A stretch of 7,919 nt of DNA from an uncultured Lachnospiraceae bacterium (GCA_902782965.1 CACZPG010000315.1:1-7919), one strand, 5' to 3'; counted from the first letter of the stretch, positions 1-7,253 are shown. The notes: generated by a model from the sequence alone, not told the origin. Numbers and translations are program-made.

Positions 1-1
1 A

Positions 2-202
2 ACGATTCGAAAGGTAACAGGAAGCATCTGGCTGTGTGCACTTTTTCATATGATAGTTAACGCAGTGCCGGAATCAATCAGATATGACATTTACGGAAGT
101 TATATGGCAAGCACCATAGCAACTATAGTGCTAATTATTGTCTCTTTGATATTGGTGCATATATGTGAGAATTTCAGTTTACCCAAATTGGACCAATTAT
201 GA
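2..202 (+). CDS. CPBP-family intramembrane metalloprotease, C-terminal fragment
   Basis: The reading frame is open from the window edge (first full codon at base 2) to a TGA at 200-202, so only the last 66 residues are present. It contains GSIWLCALFHMIVNAV, which matches the last conserved CPBP (Abi/CaaX-protease) motif: a transmembrane helix with His followed four residues later by Asn (HMIVN), where His is a likely metal ligand. A second hydrophobic helix follows (about residues 39-58 of the fragment), then a short polar tail. The family comprises multi-pass membrane proteases; some process prenylated or peptide substrates and some give bacteriocin self-immunity. The earlier EExxxR and FxxxH motifs lie outside the window, so the assignment rests on one motif plus topology. 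A strong terminator begins 5 nt after the stop, so this gene belongs to a separate upstream transcription unit. Confidence 0.6.
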   Translation, partial: TIRKVTGSIWLCALFHMIVNAVPESIRYDIYGSYMASTIATIVLIIVSLILVHICENFSLPKLDQL

Positions 203-206
203 ATCA

Positions 207-245
207 TAAAAGAACATCTTCCTTGAAGATGTTCTTTTACTATTT
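207..245 (+). terminator. Intrinsic terminator after the CPBP gene
   Basis: A perfect 15-bp stem pairs bases 207-221 with 225-239 around a 3-nt loop (CTT). The right arm ends in TTTT, followed by ACTATTTT. The left arm begins with AAAA, so the hairpin could also work for leftward transcription. It sits 5 nt after the CPBP stop codon and insulates the ABC operon downstream. Confidence 0.85.
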
Positions 246-262
246 TGAAAAAATTTTTGGGA

Positions 263-299
263 TTTTAAGGACTTTTTAAAAAGTGGTGTATTATATTAT
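263..299 (+). promoter_or_regulatory. Probable promoter and regulator site of the ABC operon
   Basis: This AT-rich region lies 68-104 nt before the permease start. It has overlapping -10 candidates: TATTAT at 289-294, TATATT at 292-297 and TATTAT at 294-299. No good TTGACA-like -35 lies at the right distance. Where a -35 would be there is a direct repeat, TTTTAAG (263-269) and TTTTAAA (274-280), with starts exactly 11 bp apart. A perfect 14-bp palindrome, ACTTTTTAAAAAGT (271-284), overlaps it. An 11-bp-phased direct repeat in place of a -35 is the known layout for OmpR/PhoB-class activators. An operon start here is expected because a terminator precedes it and the first gene follows. The exact -10 is uncertain. 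Confidence 0.5.
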
Positions 300-366
300 G
301 TACAAGCTCGGAGCAAAGAGGTAACTAAAAGGTTATCAGAAGACAGATAAATAAGGAGAACAAATC

Positions 367-2796
367 ATGTTTTTCAGGATGATAAAAAAAGATTTAAAAG
401 AGAGTAAGGGACTGAATGTCATCATACTTCTTTTCATGGTAATGGTGTCTGCTCTGGTGGCGGCCAGTGCGCTCCTGATGTTTGCAAATATCAGAGGCGT
501 GAAGGTTTCTCAGGAGAGATGTAAGCCTTATGATTCGGTAGCTATTTATGACAAACTGTTAGATGATGCTGAGGGACAGCAAAAGTCTATGGAGGATATT
601 ATACTGGCGAAGTTCCCGAAGGCAGAAATTGAACATGATGAAGGTATAGTAGTCGATTATACAAATATATACTATGAGAACATAGATTATGACTTTTTGA
701 ACCAAAATTCAGGAAGCAAATCGTATGTGTTTATGAAGCAGCCGAGGAGTAGAAATCTGGTTTATGATCAGAATAATAAGCCGTTTTCAATAAGTAGTGG
801 AGAGATGGCTATCCCATATGCCTTTTCTATACAGACCGGACTGAAGGTGGGGGATGAGATATATATTACTGCAGTTTCTGGAAAACAGTATAAGTTTACT
901 ATATCTGTAGTTTCAAGAGATCCGTTTCATGATTTTTTATTCAGATTCATTCTATCAGATGAAGATTATGAAGTTCTTAGCACTGAATGTCCGCAGAAGT
1001 TAGGTATTACAGGATTTGTTGCCAATGAGGGATACTCTGAAAATGACCGAAAAATCCTGAATACAGAGTTTTCAAAGGATGTAAAATATAAAGATTATTT
1101 CAGAAATGCTTTGTCAGATGGACATATAACTAGTAATGCCGCACTTGTTTCGGTACTCATAACATTTTTCATGATTATAACCAGTGTGTTTATGATTCTT
1201 ATTATCCTTTTTACTATTAGATTTACAATCAGATCAGTCATTAAGAAGGAAGAACGAGAACTGGGAATAATGAAGGCTCTGGGTACTGATTCAGTTTCTT
1301 TCAGATGGCTTGTGGCAGCAAAATATATAGCATTTTCGATTGTTGGTGGAATCGTAGGACTATTTCTTGGAGCAGTAGCAGGAAATGCTCTGATAGGAAG
1401 ATTCTATTACAACATATCCTACTCCTTGGGAGCCATAGACTATGTTGTAGCTGCTTTATCTGCAGTATTTATTGTTGGACTTGTAATCCTATTTATCCTG
1501 CTTTCTATGAGAAGAATCAATAAAATATCAGTTATGGATGTACTTCATGGTGAAGCAAGACAGGAAAGGATTAAGCATAGTGACCGTTTCAGTTTAAGTA
1601 AGAGAAGTAAAATGTCACTTCCGCTGTTTCTGGCACTAACGGATATATTTGGGAATTTTAAGAGATACATACTTCTGTTTATAGCATTTGCCATAGGTAG
1701 CAGTGTAGTTCTTATAAATATACAGGTTAGAGATACGGTTATCAATCCTGACTTCCTATATAAATTTTATACCTGGAAGAAGCTGGAGGCTGTTCCAAAT
1801 CTGGACAATAAAACATTTGAAGAGCTTACCAGTGGAACTAATAGATCTGATATTCTGGACAGAAATTTTAAAAACATTTTGGAACAAAATGATATTTCTG
1901 CAACCATGGAATTGTCTGATAGACAGAATGCAAAAATGATTTTTGGTAATGAAACAGAAACCATATTAATGACCTTTAATTTTAATCCGGAGGGGATGGT
2001 TATAAGAGATGGTGGACAATATCCGAAGCTTCAAAACGAAATACTTATGGATTATTACACAGCCAGTACCCATGGCGTGGATATAGGTGATAAGGTCGTA
2101 ATAGAATATAATAAATACTCCTCAGATCGTTTATCTTTTGAACTGGCACAGGATGAATTTGTGGTAACAGGATTCGTTGACAGGCTTTCAGCCTTTAATG
2201 ATAGAGATGTGATTATGTCGGAAGAATTTAAAGATGCTGTATCTGAAGGTTGGAATGCAATTGGCTTTACTCTGGATGTGCCGGAGTCAGAGAAGCAGGC
2301 CGAGTATGAAAAGCTTGATAAACTATTCCCGGGACAGATGATGACTGATGAAGAGATGATCTCTGCATTTCTTGGAATATACGATGTAATGTTCTCATTT
2401 TTACGAAATATGATGTTTGTAGTTGTTACGGGAGTTCTGGGATTTCTGGTTGTAATGTATCAGACAGTATTTATGAAAGATGAAGAATCTGAGATAGCGC
2501 TCCTTATGAGCACCGGAGTAGATGAAAAAACCACAAAGAGATGGCAGTTCTTAAGGATGATGATACTGTTTGTAGTAGCTATGGTAATCTCGCTGCTGTT
2601 TACTCCGACACTTATATCACGAGCTATCGGATTATTATTTAATGCGATGTTGGGACTTACGGGATTTGTATTTACAGGTGGCCTGGTTCTTTCAATAATA
2701 TGGACGATATTTATAACATTATTTATAACTGTAGTTATGATACTCGTGACAAGAAAGATCAGAAATATCGAAATATGGAGGATTAGAAATGAGTAA
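367..2796 (+). CDS. ABC transporter permease with two FtsX-type domains
   Basis: This is an 809-aa integral membrane protein of the MacB/FtsX permease type, the partner of the ATPase encoded next. Predicted layout: TM1 at about residues 17-40; a large extracytoplasmic domain, about 41-258; TM2-TM4 at about 260-284, 321-343 and 359-381; TM5 at about 434-456; a second large extracytoplasmic domain, about 457-681; and TM6-TM8 at about 682-704, 732-753 and 772-797. After TM2 comes KKEERELGIMKALG and after TM6 KDEESEIALLMSTG, the cytoplasmic coupling segments typical of each FtsX half (E-I-ALL-x-x-G style). The protein is therefore a fused duplicate giving a whole permease from one gene. The family usually exports or extracts peptides, lipids or antibiotics from the membrane by mechanotransmission. 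No MacA-like adaptor gene is present. The ATG has a good AAGGAGAA at 353-360. The substrate is unknown. Confidence 0.92.
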   Translation: MFFRMIKKDLKESKGLNVIILLFMVMVSALVAASALLMFANIRGVKVSQERCKPYDSVAIYDKLLDDAEGQQKSMEDIILAKFPKAEIEHDEGIVVDYTNIYYENIDYDFLNQNSGSKSYVFMKQPRSRNLVYDQNNKPFSISSGEMAIPYAFSIQTGLKVGDEIYITAVSGKQYKFTISVVSRDPFHDFLFRFILSDEDYEVLSTECPQKLGITGFVANEGYSENDRKILNTEFSKDVKYKDYFRNALSDGHITSNAALVSVLITFFMIITSVFMILIILFTIRFTIRSVIKKEERELGIMKALGTDSVSFRWLVAAKYIAFSIVGGIVGLFLGAVAGNALIGRFYYNISYSLGAIDYVVAALSAVFIVGLVILFILLSMRRINKISVMDVLHGEARQERIKHSDRFSLSKRSKMSLPLFLALTDIFGNFKRYILLFIAFAIGSSVVLINIQVRDTVINPDFLYKFYTWKKLEAVPNLDNKTFEELTSGTNRSDILDRNFKNILEQNDISATMELSDRQNAKMIFGNETETILMTFNFNPEGMVIRDGGQYPKLQNEILMDYYTASTHGVDIGDKVVIEYNKYSSDRLSFELAQDEFVVTGFVDRLSAFNDRDVIMSEEFKDAVSEGWNAIGFTLDVPESEKQAEYEKLDKLFPGQMMTDEEMISAFLGIYDVMFSFLRNMMFVVVTGVLGFLVVMYQTVFMKDEESEIALLMSTGVDEKTTKRWQFLRMMILFVVAMVISLLFTPTLISRAIGLLFNAMLGLTGFVFTGGLVLSIIWTIFITLFITVVMILVTRKIRNIEIWRIRNE

Positions 2797-3553
2797 TAAG
2801 GTTTTAGAGGTAAAGGATCTGTGTAAGACCTATGTAATAGATGAATATAGTAACAATGTTCTTCAGAATGTTAACTTCAGTATGGAAGAGGGAGAGTTTG
2901 TATCTATAATGGGACCTTCCGGTTCCGGTAAGTCAACTCTGCTTTATACAGTAAGTGGTATGGACAGTATGACTTCAGGTAATGTTACATTTGACGGAGA
3001 AGATATTTCGAAGCTGGACAGGAAGGCTATGGCAAAGGTTCGACTTAATAAGATGGGCTTCATATTTCAGCAGATGTATATGATGAAAAAGTTGAATATC
3101 TTAGATAATATAATACTTCCCGGATATCAGTCTAAACAGAAGCCAAGAACTGAGGTTAATAAAGATGCGGAGGCTCTTATGAGAAGACTTGGTATCATCG
3201 ATACAGCGGACAGATTTATTACAGAGGTATCAGGAGGACAGCTGCAGAGAGCCTGTCTTTGCAGATCGCTCATCAATAGTCCTAAGATGGTATTTGCAGA
3301 TGAACCAACAGGAGCCCTTAATCAGAAGGCTTCTATGGAAGTAATAAGAGAGCTTGTAAATGCTAACAAAGAAGGTACATCAATCATGATGGTAACTCAC
3401 AGTGAGAAGGTTGCCAGCTGTAGTGAGAGAGTGATCTACCTTGTAGACGGAAATATCCAGGGCGAACTGGTGCTCGGAAAGATGGAGTCAGAAGAGGATA
3501 TCACTGTGCGTGAGAGAAAACTTCGTAACTGGTTGCAGGAAAAGGATTGGTAA
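2789..3553 (+). CDS. ABC transporter ATP-binding protein (MacB/LolD-type)
   Basis: This 254-aa cytoplasmic ATPase should power the preceding permease. All nucleotide-binding motifs are visible: Walker A GPSGSGKST (residues 42-50), Q-loop FQQ (Q94), signature SGGQLQR (148-154), Walker B MVFADEPTG with D171 and catalytic E172, and switch histidine H204 in MVTHS. The D-loop reads GALN (N178) where GALD or GNLD is usual, probably a tolerated variant. A C-terminal tail after about residue 225 ends in RERKLRNWLQEKDW; similar short tails occur in clostridial ATPases of this kind. The start overlaps the end of the permease gene by 8 nt, with GGAGG at 2777-2781 inside that gene, which implies translational coupling. 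Its type is that of the Firmicutes peptide/antibiotic-efflux sets, but the substrate cannot be deduced. Confidence 0.96.
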   Translation: MSNKVLEVKDLCKTYVIDEYSNNVLQNVNFSMEEGEFVSIMGPSGSGKSTLLYTVSGMDSMTSGNVTFDGEDISKLDRKAMAKVRLNKMGFIFQQMYMMKKLNILDNIILPGYQSKQKPRTEVNKDAEALMRRLGIIDTADRFITEVSGGQLQRACLCRSLINSPKMVFADEPTGALNQKASMEVIRELVNANKEGTSIMMVTHSEKVASCSERVIYLVDGNIQGELVLGKMESEEDITVRERKLRNWLQEKDW

Positions 3554-3563
3554 AGCGACATTC

Positions 3564-3569
3564 AGGAGA
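3564..3569 (+). promoter_or_regulatory. Ribosome binding site fixing the lipoprotein start
   Basis: AGGAGA lies 7 nt before the ATG at 3577. An in-frame TTG at 3547 would add 10 residues, but it overlaps the end of the ATPase gene and has no good Shine-Dalgarno. The ATG at 3577 is therefore preferred. Confidence 0.8.
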
Positions 3570-3576
3570 AAATGAA

Positions 3577-5043
3577 ATGATAAATAAAAATTTAAGAAAT
3601 AAAATATTAGTATCAAAAAGAATTGCTGTATCTGCAATGGCTCTTCTTTTTGCAGCAGCATCCGGTGGATGTGGAAAGTCGGAAACCTATGCTGATTTTA
3701 CATTTCCGGAATCTGTAGAAAGCAGCCTGACTCCTGTTTCCAATACCTATGTTGATGAACCTAAAAAATACGAGGATGATGGAATAAGTGATAAGGCGTT
3801 AGGTGAGTATTCTTCACAGAATGGAGCCTGTGTTATAAAGAAGATGGAGCATTACTATGATGTAACTCTTGATTATGAGAATCATAGTCCTGAGGAAGTA
3901 GGAACAGCCTTCGCCCAGGAGGTTCTTGAAGCTTATCCTGAAATTCATGAAGTAATGGAGCCATATATTTACGAAAATATCTACTGGGGATTTCCGGCAC
4001 TTGTGGATGATTTTGATCCTGTATGGGACAGGGTTTCATACCTTGCTAAGACTGTAGAGGAAGATGAGAGATTATCTGACTACTGGAAAGAGCTGGATGC
4101 ATATGCGGAGGCTATTTCAGGTGGAGTTCATGGATATAAGGAAGATGGTCATATCAGTTACGAAGAAGCAGTAACATTTAGCTTTATTCCTGAAGCTCTT
4201 CGGGGAACAGCCTGCTCAGCCCTTTCTCTTTGGGGAGATAAGATGGAAACGGGAGACAGAGTTACAGTTCGTCTACTGGATTGGAATCTGGGAACTGATG
4301 GTCAGATGTGTGAAGTGCATAGTGTCATTCATGCTAAGAAAGGAAACAGATCTTATACAGGTATTTCATTTTTAGGATTTGAAAGTATTGTTTCTGCAAT
4401 AAATGATGACGGAGTCTTTGCGGCTATCCTTGATGTGGGAACCATTAGAGAAAACTATATCTATAAGGATAGAAAATGCTATACCTACGATCTCAGATAT
4501 GCTCTGGAAGAGTTTGATACAGCTAAAGAAGTTGGAGATTTCATGGTAGGAAATAGTGCAGACTACACCTGGAGCCATAACCTTATAATCTCAGATGAGA
4601 ATTCCAGCTACTGCGCTGAGGATGCAGTAAGCCAGCTTCAGGAGAAGGGTATGGGATATTCCATACTTCGTGATAATAAGACTCCACTACTGAAGGGACT
4701 TACCTGGGATAATCCGGACAGTCTGTGTGTTGTTAATTCATTTGCCACAGAAGGAAATCAGGATTTTCTTTATCAGGATGGTAATGCAGTTAGATGGAAT
4801 AAATATAATGAATGGGTAGGTTCTGAAGACAAGTTTACTGTAGGTGAACTGAAGACTGTGCTTACTCAGGAAAAGGTTAATCAAGGCGTGGAAAAAGGTG
4901 AAGCCGGTGTAACAAATGTAAGAAATACAGGAACAGCACAGATGATAATCGTAGATTACCATACCGGAAAAGTGCAGGTAGCATTTACTCCTGTAAGCGG
5001 ACCAACAGATGATGTGGTGTTTACAGATATCGGTAATTTCTAA
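3577..5043 (+). CDS. Predicted lipoprotein, C45/choloylglycine-hydrolase-like Ntn amidohydrolase
   Basis: This 488-aa secreted protein starts with a basic N-terminus, a hydrophobic stretch (about 16-28) and SGGC (C32), a probable lipobox with Ser at -3, so it is likely anchored to the outer face of the membrane. Residues 85-212 include GTAFAQEVLEAYPEI (109-123), resembling the pro-region of C45 acyltransferases. Then come GTACSALS with candidate nucleophile C213, RLLDW with R232 and D235, and VVNSF with N387. The R-x-x-D pair after the Cys and an Asn about 174 residues further on match the order and spacing of Cys2, Arg18, Asp21 and Asn175 in bile salt hydrolases. Those enzymes are N-terminal-nucleophile hydrolases that cleave linear amide bonds. 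Self-cleavage would fall between A212 and C213. The gene follows the ATPase gene by 23 nt and is clearly co-transcribed with the transporter. The substrate (N-acyl amide, peptide, beta-lactam side chain, bile salt) is unknown. The family call is from motifs only. Confidence 0.75.
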   Translation: MINKNLRNKILVSKRIAVSAMALLFAAASGGCGKSETYADFTFPESVESSLTPVSNTYVDEPKKYEDDGISDKALGEYSSQNGACVIKKMEHYYDVTLDYENHSPEEVGTAFAQEVLEAYPEIHEVMEPYIYENIYWGFPALVDDFDPVWDRVSYLAKTVEEDERLSDYWKELDAYAEAISGGVHGYKEDGHISYEEAVTFSFIPEALRGTACSALSLWGDKMETGDRVTVRLLDWNLGTDGQMCEVHSVIHAKKGNRSYTGISFLGFESIVSAINDDGVFAAILDVGTIRENYIYKDRKCYTYDLRYALEEFDTAKEVGDFMVGNSADYTWSHNLIISDENSSYCAEDAVSQLQEKGMGYSILRDNKTPLLKGLTWDNPDSLCVVNSFATEGNQDFLYQDGNAVRWNKYNEWVGSEDKFTVGELKTVLTQEKVNQGVEKGEAGVTNVRNTGTAQMIIVDYHTGKVQVAFTPVSGPTDDVVFTDIGNF

Positions 5044-5125
5044 GTCTTTTGAGATAGAAAAATGAGCAATTCAGAAAAGCAGTTGGCTGATAAAAAATTT
5101 TCATACTGAAATTATGTTTATACGT

Positions 5126-5131
5126 TATAAT
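5126..5131 (+). promoter_or_regulatory. -10 element of the two-component operon
   Basis: A consensus TATAAT predicts a transcript start near 5138, about 29 nt before the regulator ATG. No recognisable -35 lies 16-18 bp upstream. The spot holds a small inverted repeat, TTTCA (5099-5103) and TGAAA (5107-5111), which could be an operator or activator site. No terminator is visible between 5044 and 5125, so read-through from the ABC operon is also possible. Confidence 0.5.
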
Positions 5132-5154
5132 GTTAGTGAATGAGATGTTGGAGA

Positions 5155-5162
5155 AAAGGTGA
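5155..5162 (+). promoter_or_regulatory. Ribosome binding site fixing the response regulator start
   Basis: AAAGGTGA ends 4 nt before the ATG at 5167. An in-frame ATG at 5140 would add nine non-conserved residues (MRCWRKGDY), lies almost at the predicted transcript start and has no Shine-Dalgarno. MTDILIIEDN from 5167 is the normal receiver-domain beginning. Confidence 0.75.
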
Positions 5163-5166
5163 CTAT

Positions 5167-5850
5167 ATGACAGATATCCTTATAATTGAAGATAATGAAG
5201 ATCTGGGTCAGCTGATTGCTGATTTTCTGAAGAAAGAAGGATGGACCATCCAGTGGGCTACAAGCGCAGAAGATGGTCTTCTTCTGCTTGAAAAAGAAAC
5301 TTTTAAGCTTCTTCTGCTGGATGTTATGCTTCCGGGGAAGGATGGTTTCGAAACTCTGAGTGAGATCAGAAAGAGCAGAAACCTTCCTGTTCTTATGATG
5401 AGTGCAAAGACTGATGATGACAGCAAAATCCTCGGAATGGAAATTGGAGCGGATGATTACGTGGATAAACCTTTTTCAATTCCTGTACTTACATCCAAGA
5501 TAAAAGCATTAATGCGTAGGTCATACGAAATAGCTGATGAGAAGGAGATTCTTTCGGCAGAAGGAATAACCGTCGATATCAGTGCCAGAAAAGTATATAA
5601 GGGCGATGAGGTCATTGATGTAAAGGGCAAGGAGTTTGATCTGCTTGTATATCTGATGAAGAATCGGGGAAAGGCTCTTCGTAAGGAAACTATTTTCAAT
5701 AATGTCTGGGGAGAAAGCTGCTTCAGTGAGCTTTCCTCTCTTGGAGTATATGTGAGCTGGCTTCGTGACAAGATCGAAGATAATCCCAAAGAACCGAAAC
5801 TGATCAAAACCGTATATAAGGTTGGTTATCAGTTTGGAGAAACGGAATGA
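5167..5850 (+). CDS. OmpR-family DNA-binding response regulator
   Basis: This 227-aa cytoplasmic transcription factor is the partner of the kinase encoded next. The receiver domain (about residues 1-115) has the acidic pair E8/D9, phospho-acceptor D52 in LLLDVMLPG, switch Ser S79 and K101 in DDYVDKPF, all as in active receivers. The C-terminal winged-helix domain (about 130-225) carries GKEFDLLVYLMKNRG, a central WGE and a TVYKVGYQF wing. The recognition-helix region reads SSLGVYVSWLRDKIE, whereas the common family form is close to VDVHISRLRKKIE. The L-G and W changes suggest an atypical operator. The length is normal for the family. The 3' end overlaps the kinase gene by 4 nt (ATGA). The likely target is the ABC/hydrolase operon promoter, inferred from adjacency and the 11-bp-spaced repeat there. 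Confidence 0.93.
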   Translation: MTDILIIEDNEDLGQLIADFLKKEGWTIQWATSAEDGLLLLEKETFKLLLLDVMLPGKDGFETLSEIRKSRNLPVLMMSAKTDDDSKILGMEIGADDYVDKPFSIPVLTSKIKALMRRSYEIADEKEILSAEGITVDISARKVYKGDEVIDVKGKEFDLLVYLMKNRGKALRKETIFNNVWGESCFSELSSLGVYVSWLRDKIEDNPKEPKLIKTVYKVGYQFGETE

Positions 5851-7190
5851 AACGATATATCAGCAGGCTTCTTATGACATTATTAATCCTCGCAATATTT
5901 GCTGTCTTGGTAAACATTTGCGGACGGAAGCTTGTTGCAAAAGAGAATACTGAAAGAAATGTAGTTGTAGGGCGGATTAATACGGAAATAACTGAGCAGA
6001 TCATGCAGGTTGATACAAAGTATATCAATTCGGAAGCCATAGTAAAACAAGTATTCTATTCACGAAAGAGTGAGTGGGAGAATTTATATGGCCCCGAAGA
6101 ATGTCCGAACGATGTGATAGTTACTATGCTGGTCAGTAACGAACCATCTAAAGCAGAGGAGATTTCGGAAATAGGCGGTTCCGGTTCATTAATCCGTGGA
6201 ATCTATGGATATAATAAAACTCTGATAGGATTTGCAGAATATAAGTTTAATGAATCCGGGTTATCCAGATTGATACTGCTTATGAATATGGTTATTATTA
6301 TAGCTTCACTCATAGTTATATGCTTTGGAATCTATATTTATGTAAGAATAATAGTGCCATTTAACAAGATATCGGATTATCCGGATAAGATATCTAAGGG
6401 AGGAAATGTTGCAAAACTTCCGGAGACAAAGGATAAATATTTCGGAAAATATATCTGGAGTATGAACATGCTTTCAGACACTTTGGAGAACGAGAGAAAG
6501 ACCATCCGAAGGATATCAGATGAACATCAGAAGCTTGTAACCGTTCTGGTTCATGGTATCAAAACTCCGGCTGCCAACATCAAGCTTTATTCGGAGGCGA
6601 TCGCTACAGGACTCTATGATCCTGAAGGAAAGATAAATGAGAAAGACGCAGAGCTTGCCGGCAAGATTGAAAAGAATGCCGATGAGATAGAAAGAATAGT
6701 AACTCATGCGGTGGATACCGCAAATGCCACTATTTTTGAATATGATCCTGAAGTAAAGCCTTTCTACAGAAAAGAGATTGAGGACTTTATAAGAGAAGAG
6801 TATTCTAACAGACTGAAGATCGGCAGGATTAAATTCGAAGTGGAGGCGGAAGGAAACCCTTTGATAAACAGTGATCTGGACGGTGTATGCCGAATCATCA
6901 GACAGCTCATGGATAATGCTATAAAGTATGGTGACGGAACAGGAATCGTTCTGAAAATGGATAAGACCGAGGAAGGACATTTTATCACTATTGCTGATAA
7001 TGGTGTAACGCTCTCAGAAAGTGAGCTTCCTTTCGTGTTTAACAGCAACTGGAGAGGTTCTAATTCCAGTGATGTTCAGGGGAGCGGAATCGGGCTATAT
7101 GAGGCCAGATATATCGTCAGGAAGCTTGGCGGTGATATAAGAATGAAGATAAATGATAATGTAACTGAGGTGACGGTTTTTATTCCATAA
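5847..7190 (+). CDS. Membrane sensor histidine kinase
   Basis: This 447-aa kinase pairs with the regulator encoded just before it (4-nt overlap). TM1 is at about residues 8-26, an extracytoplasmic sensor region at about 27-141 that I do not recognise, and TM2 at about 142-167, followed by a linker helix. The dimerisation/H-box is LVTVLVHGIKTPAANIKLY with phospho-accepting H236. Catalytic-domain motifs are intact: N-box MDNAIKYG (N357), G1 IADNG (D384) and G2 GSGIGL (412-417). The F-box is PFVFNSNWRG. The odd point is G237: the residue after the histidine is normally Glu or Asp (HELKTP, HDIKTP) and acts as the general base in HisKA kinases. A sensor domain of about 115 residues separates it from BceS-type kinases, which have almost none. 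Its likely signal is the transporter or hydrolase substrate, which is inference. Confidence 0.93.
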   Translation: MKRYISRLLMTLLILAIFAVLVNICGRKLVAKENTERNVVVGRINTEITEQIMQVDTKYINSEAIVKQVFYSRKSEWENLYGPEECPNDVIVTMLVSNEPSKAEEISEIGGSGSLIRGIYGYNKTLIGFAEYKFNESGLSRLILLMNMVIIIASLIVICFGIYIYVRIIVPFNKISDYPDKISKGGNVAKLPETKDKYFGKYIWSMNMLSDTLENERKTIRRISDEHQKLVTVLVHGIKTPAANIKLYSEAIATGLYDPEGKINEKDAELAGKIEKNADEIERIVTHAVDTANATIFEYDPEVKPFYRKEIEDFIREEYSNRLKIGRIKFEVEAEGNPLINSDLDGVCRIIRQLMDNAIKYGDGTGIVLKMDKTEEGHFITIADNGVTLSESELPFVFNSNWRGSNSSDVQGSGIGLYEARYIVRKLGGDIRMKINDNVTEVTVFIP

Positions 7191-7235
7191 ACTTTACCCA
7201 CAATGGTGGTTTGTTTGAGAGACAAATTTGAATCA

Positions 7236-7253
7236 ATGTGACTTTAGTCACAT
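7236..7253. promoter_or_regulatory. CRP/FNR-like inverted repeat
   Basis: A perfect 8+8-bp inverted repeat, ATGTGACT and AGTCACAT, surrounds a TT centre. It contains TGTGA-N6-TCACA exactly, the textbook core of CRP sites and of several Firmicutes CRP/FNR-family sites. It lies 45 nt after the kinase stop and about 46 nt before a TATAAT (7299-7304). It could also act as a short RNA hairpin, but the T-run downstream (7265-7271) is too far away for a normal terminator. Confidence 0.45.

Noticed and set aside
320..337. GGTAAC/GTTATC hairpin in the permease leader as a riboswitch
   Set aside because: Only 6 bp with one G-U pair, in a leader of about 60 nt, with no alternative terminator or known riboswitch core.
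3547..3576. In-frame TTG start adding 10 residues to the lipoprotein
   Set aside because: No good ribosome binding site at the right distance, and it overlaps the ATPase gene end. The ATG at 3577 has AGGAGA 7 nt upstream and gives a cleaner signal peptide.
3577..5043. Naming the hydrolase a bile salt hydrolase
   Set aside because: True bile salt hydrolases are cytoplasmic, about 320-330 residues long, and have the nucleophile at residue 2. This protein is exported, longer and has an internal Cys, so only the wider family is supportable.
5140..5166. Upstream ATG for the response regulator
   Set aside because: It lies about 9 nt after the TATAAT with no Shine-Dalgarno, and the extra residues are not part of a receiver domain.
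6516..6980. 154-codon open frame on the minus strand
   Set aside because: It lies wholly inside the kinase gene over its H-box and N-box coding region. Its translation shows no family features and it has no promoter or ribosome site that I can see.
367..7190. Classical Bce-type bacitracin-resistance module
   Set aside because: The kinase has a real extracytoplasmic domain of about 115 residues, whereas BceS-type sensors have nearly none. The permease has two large external domains, not the single one of BceB, and a hydrolase is inserted.
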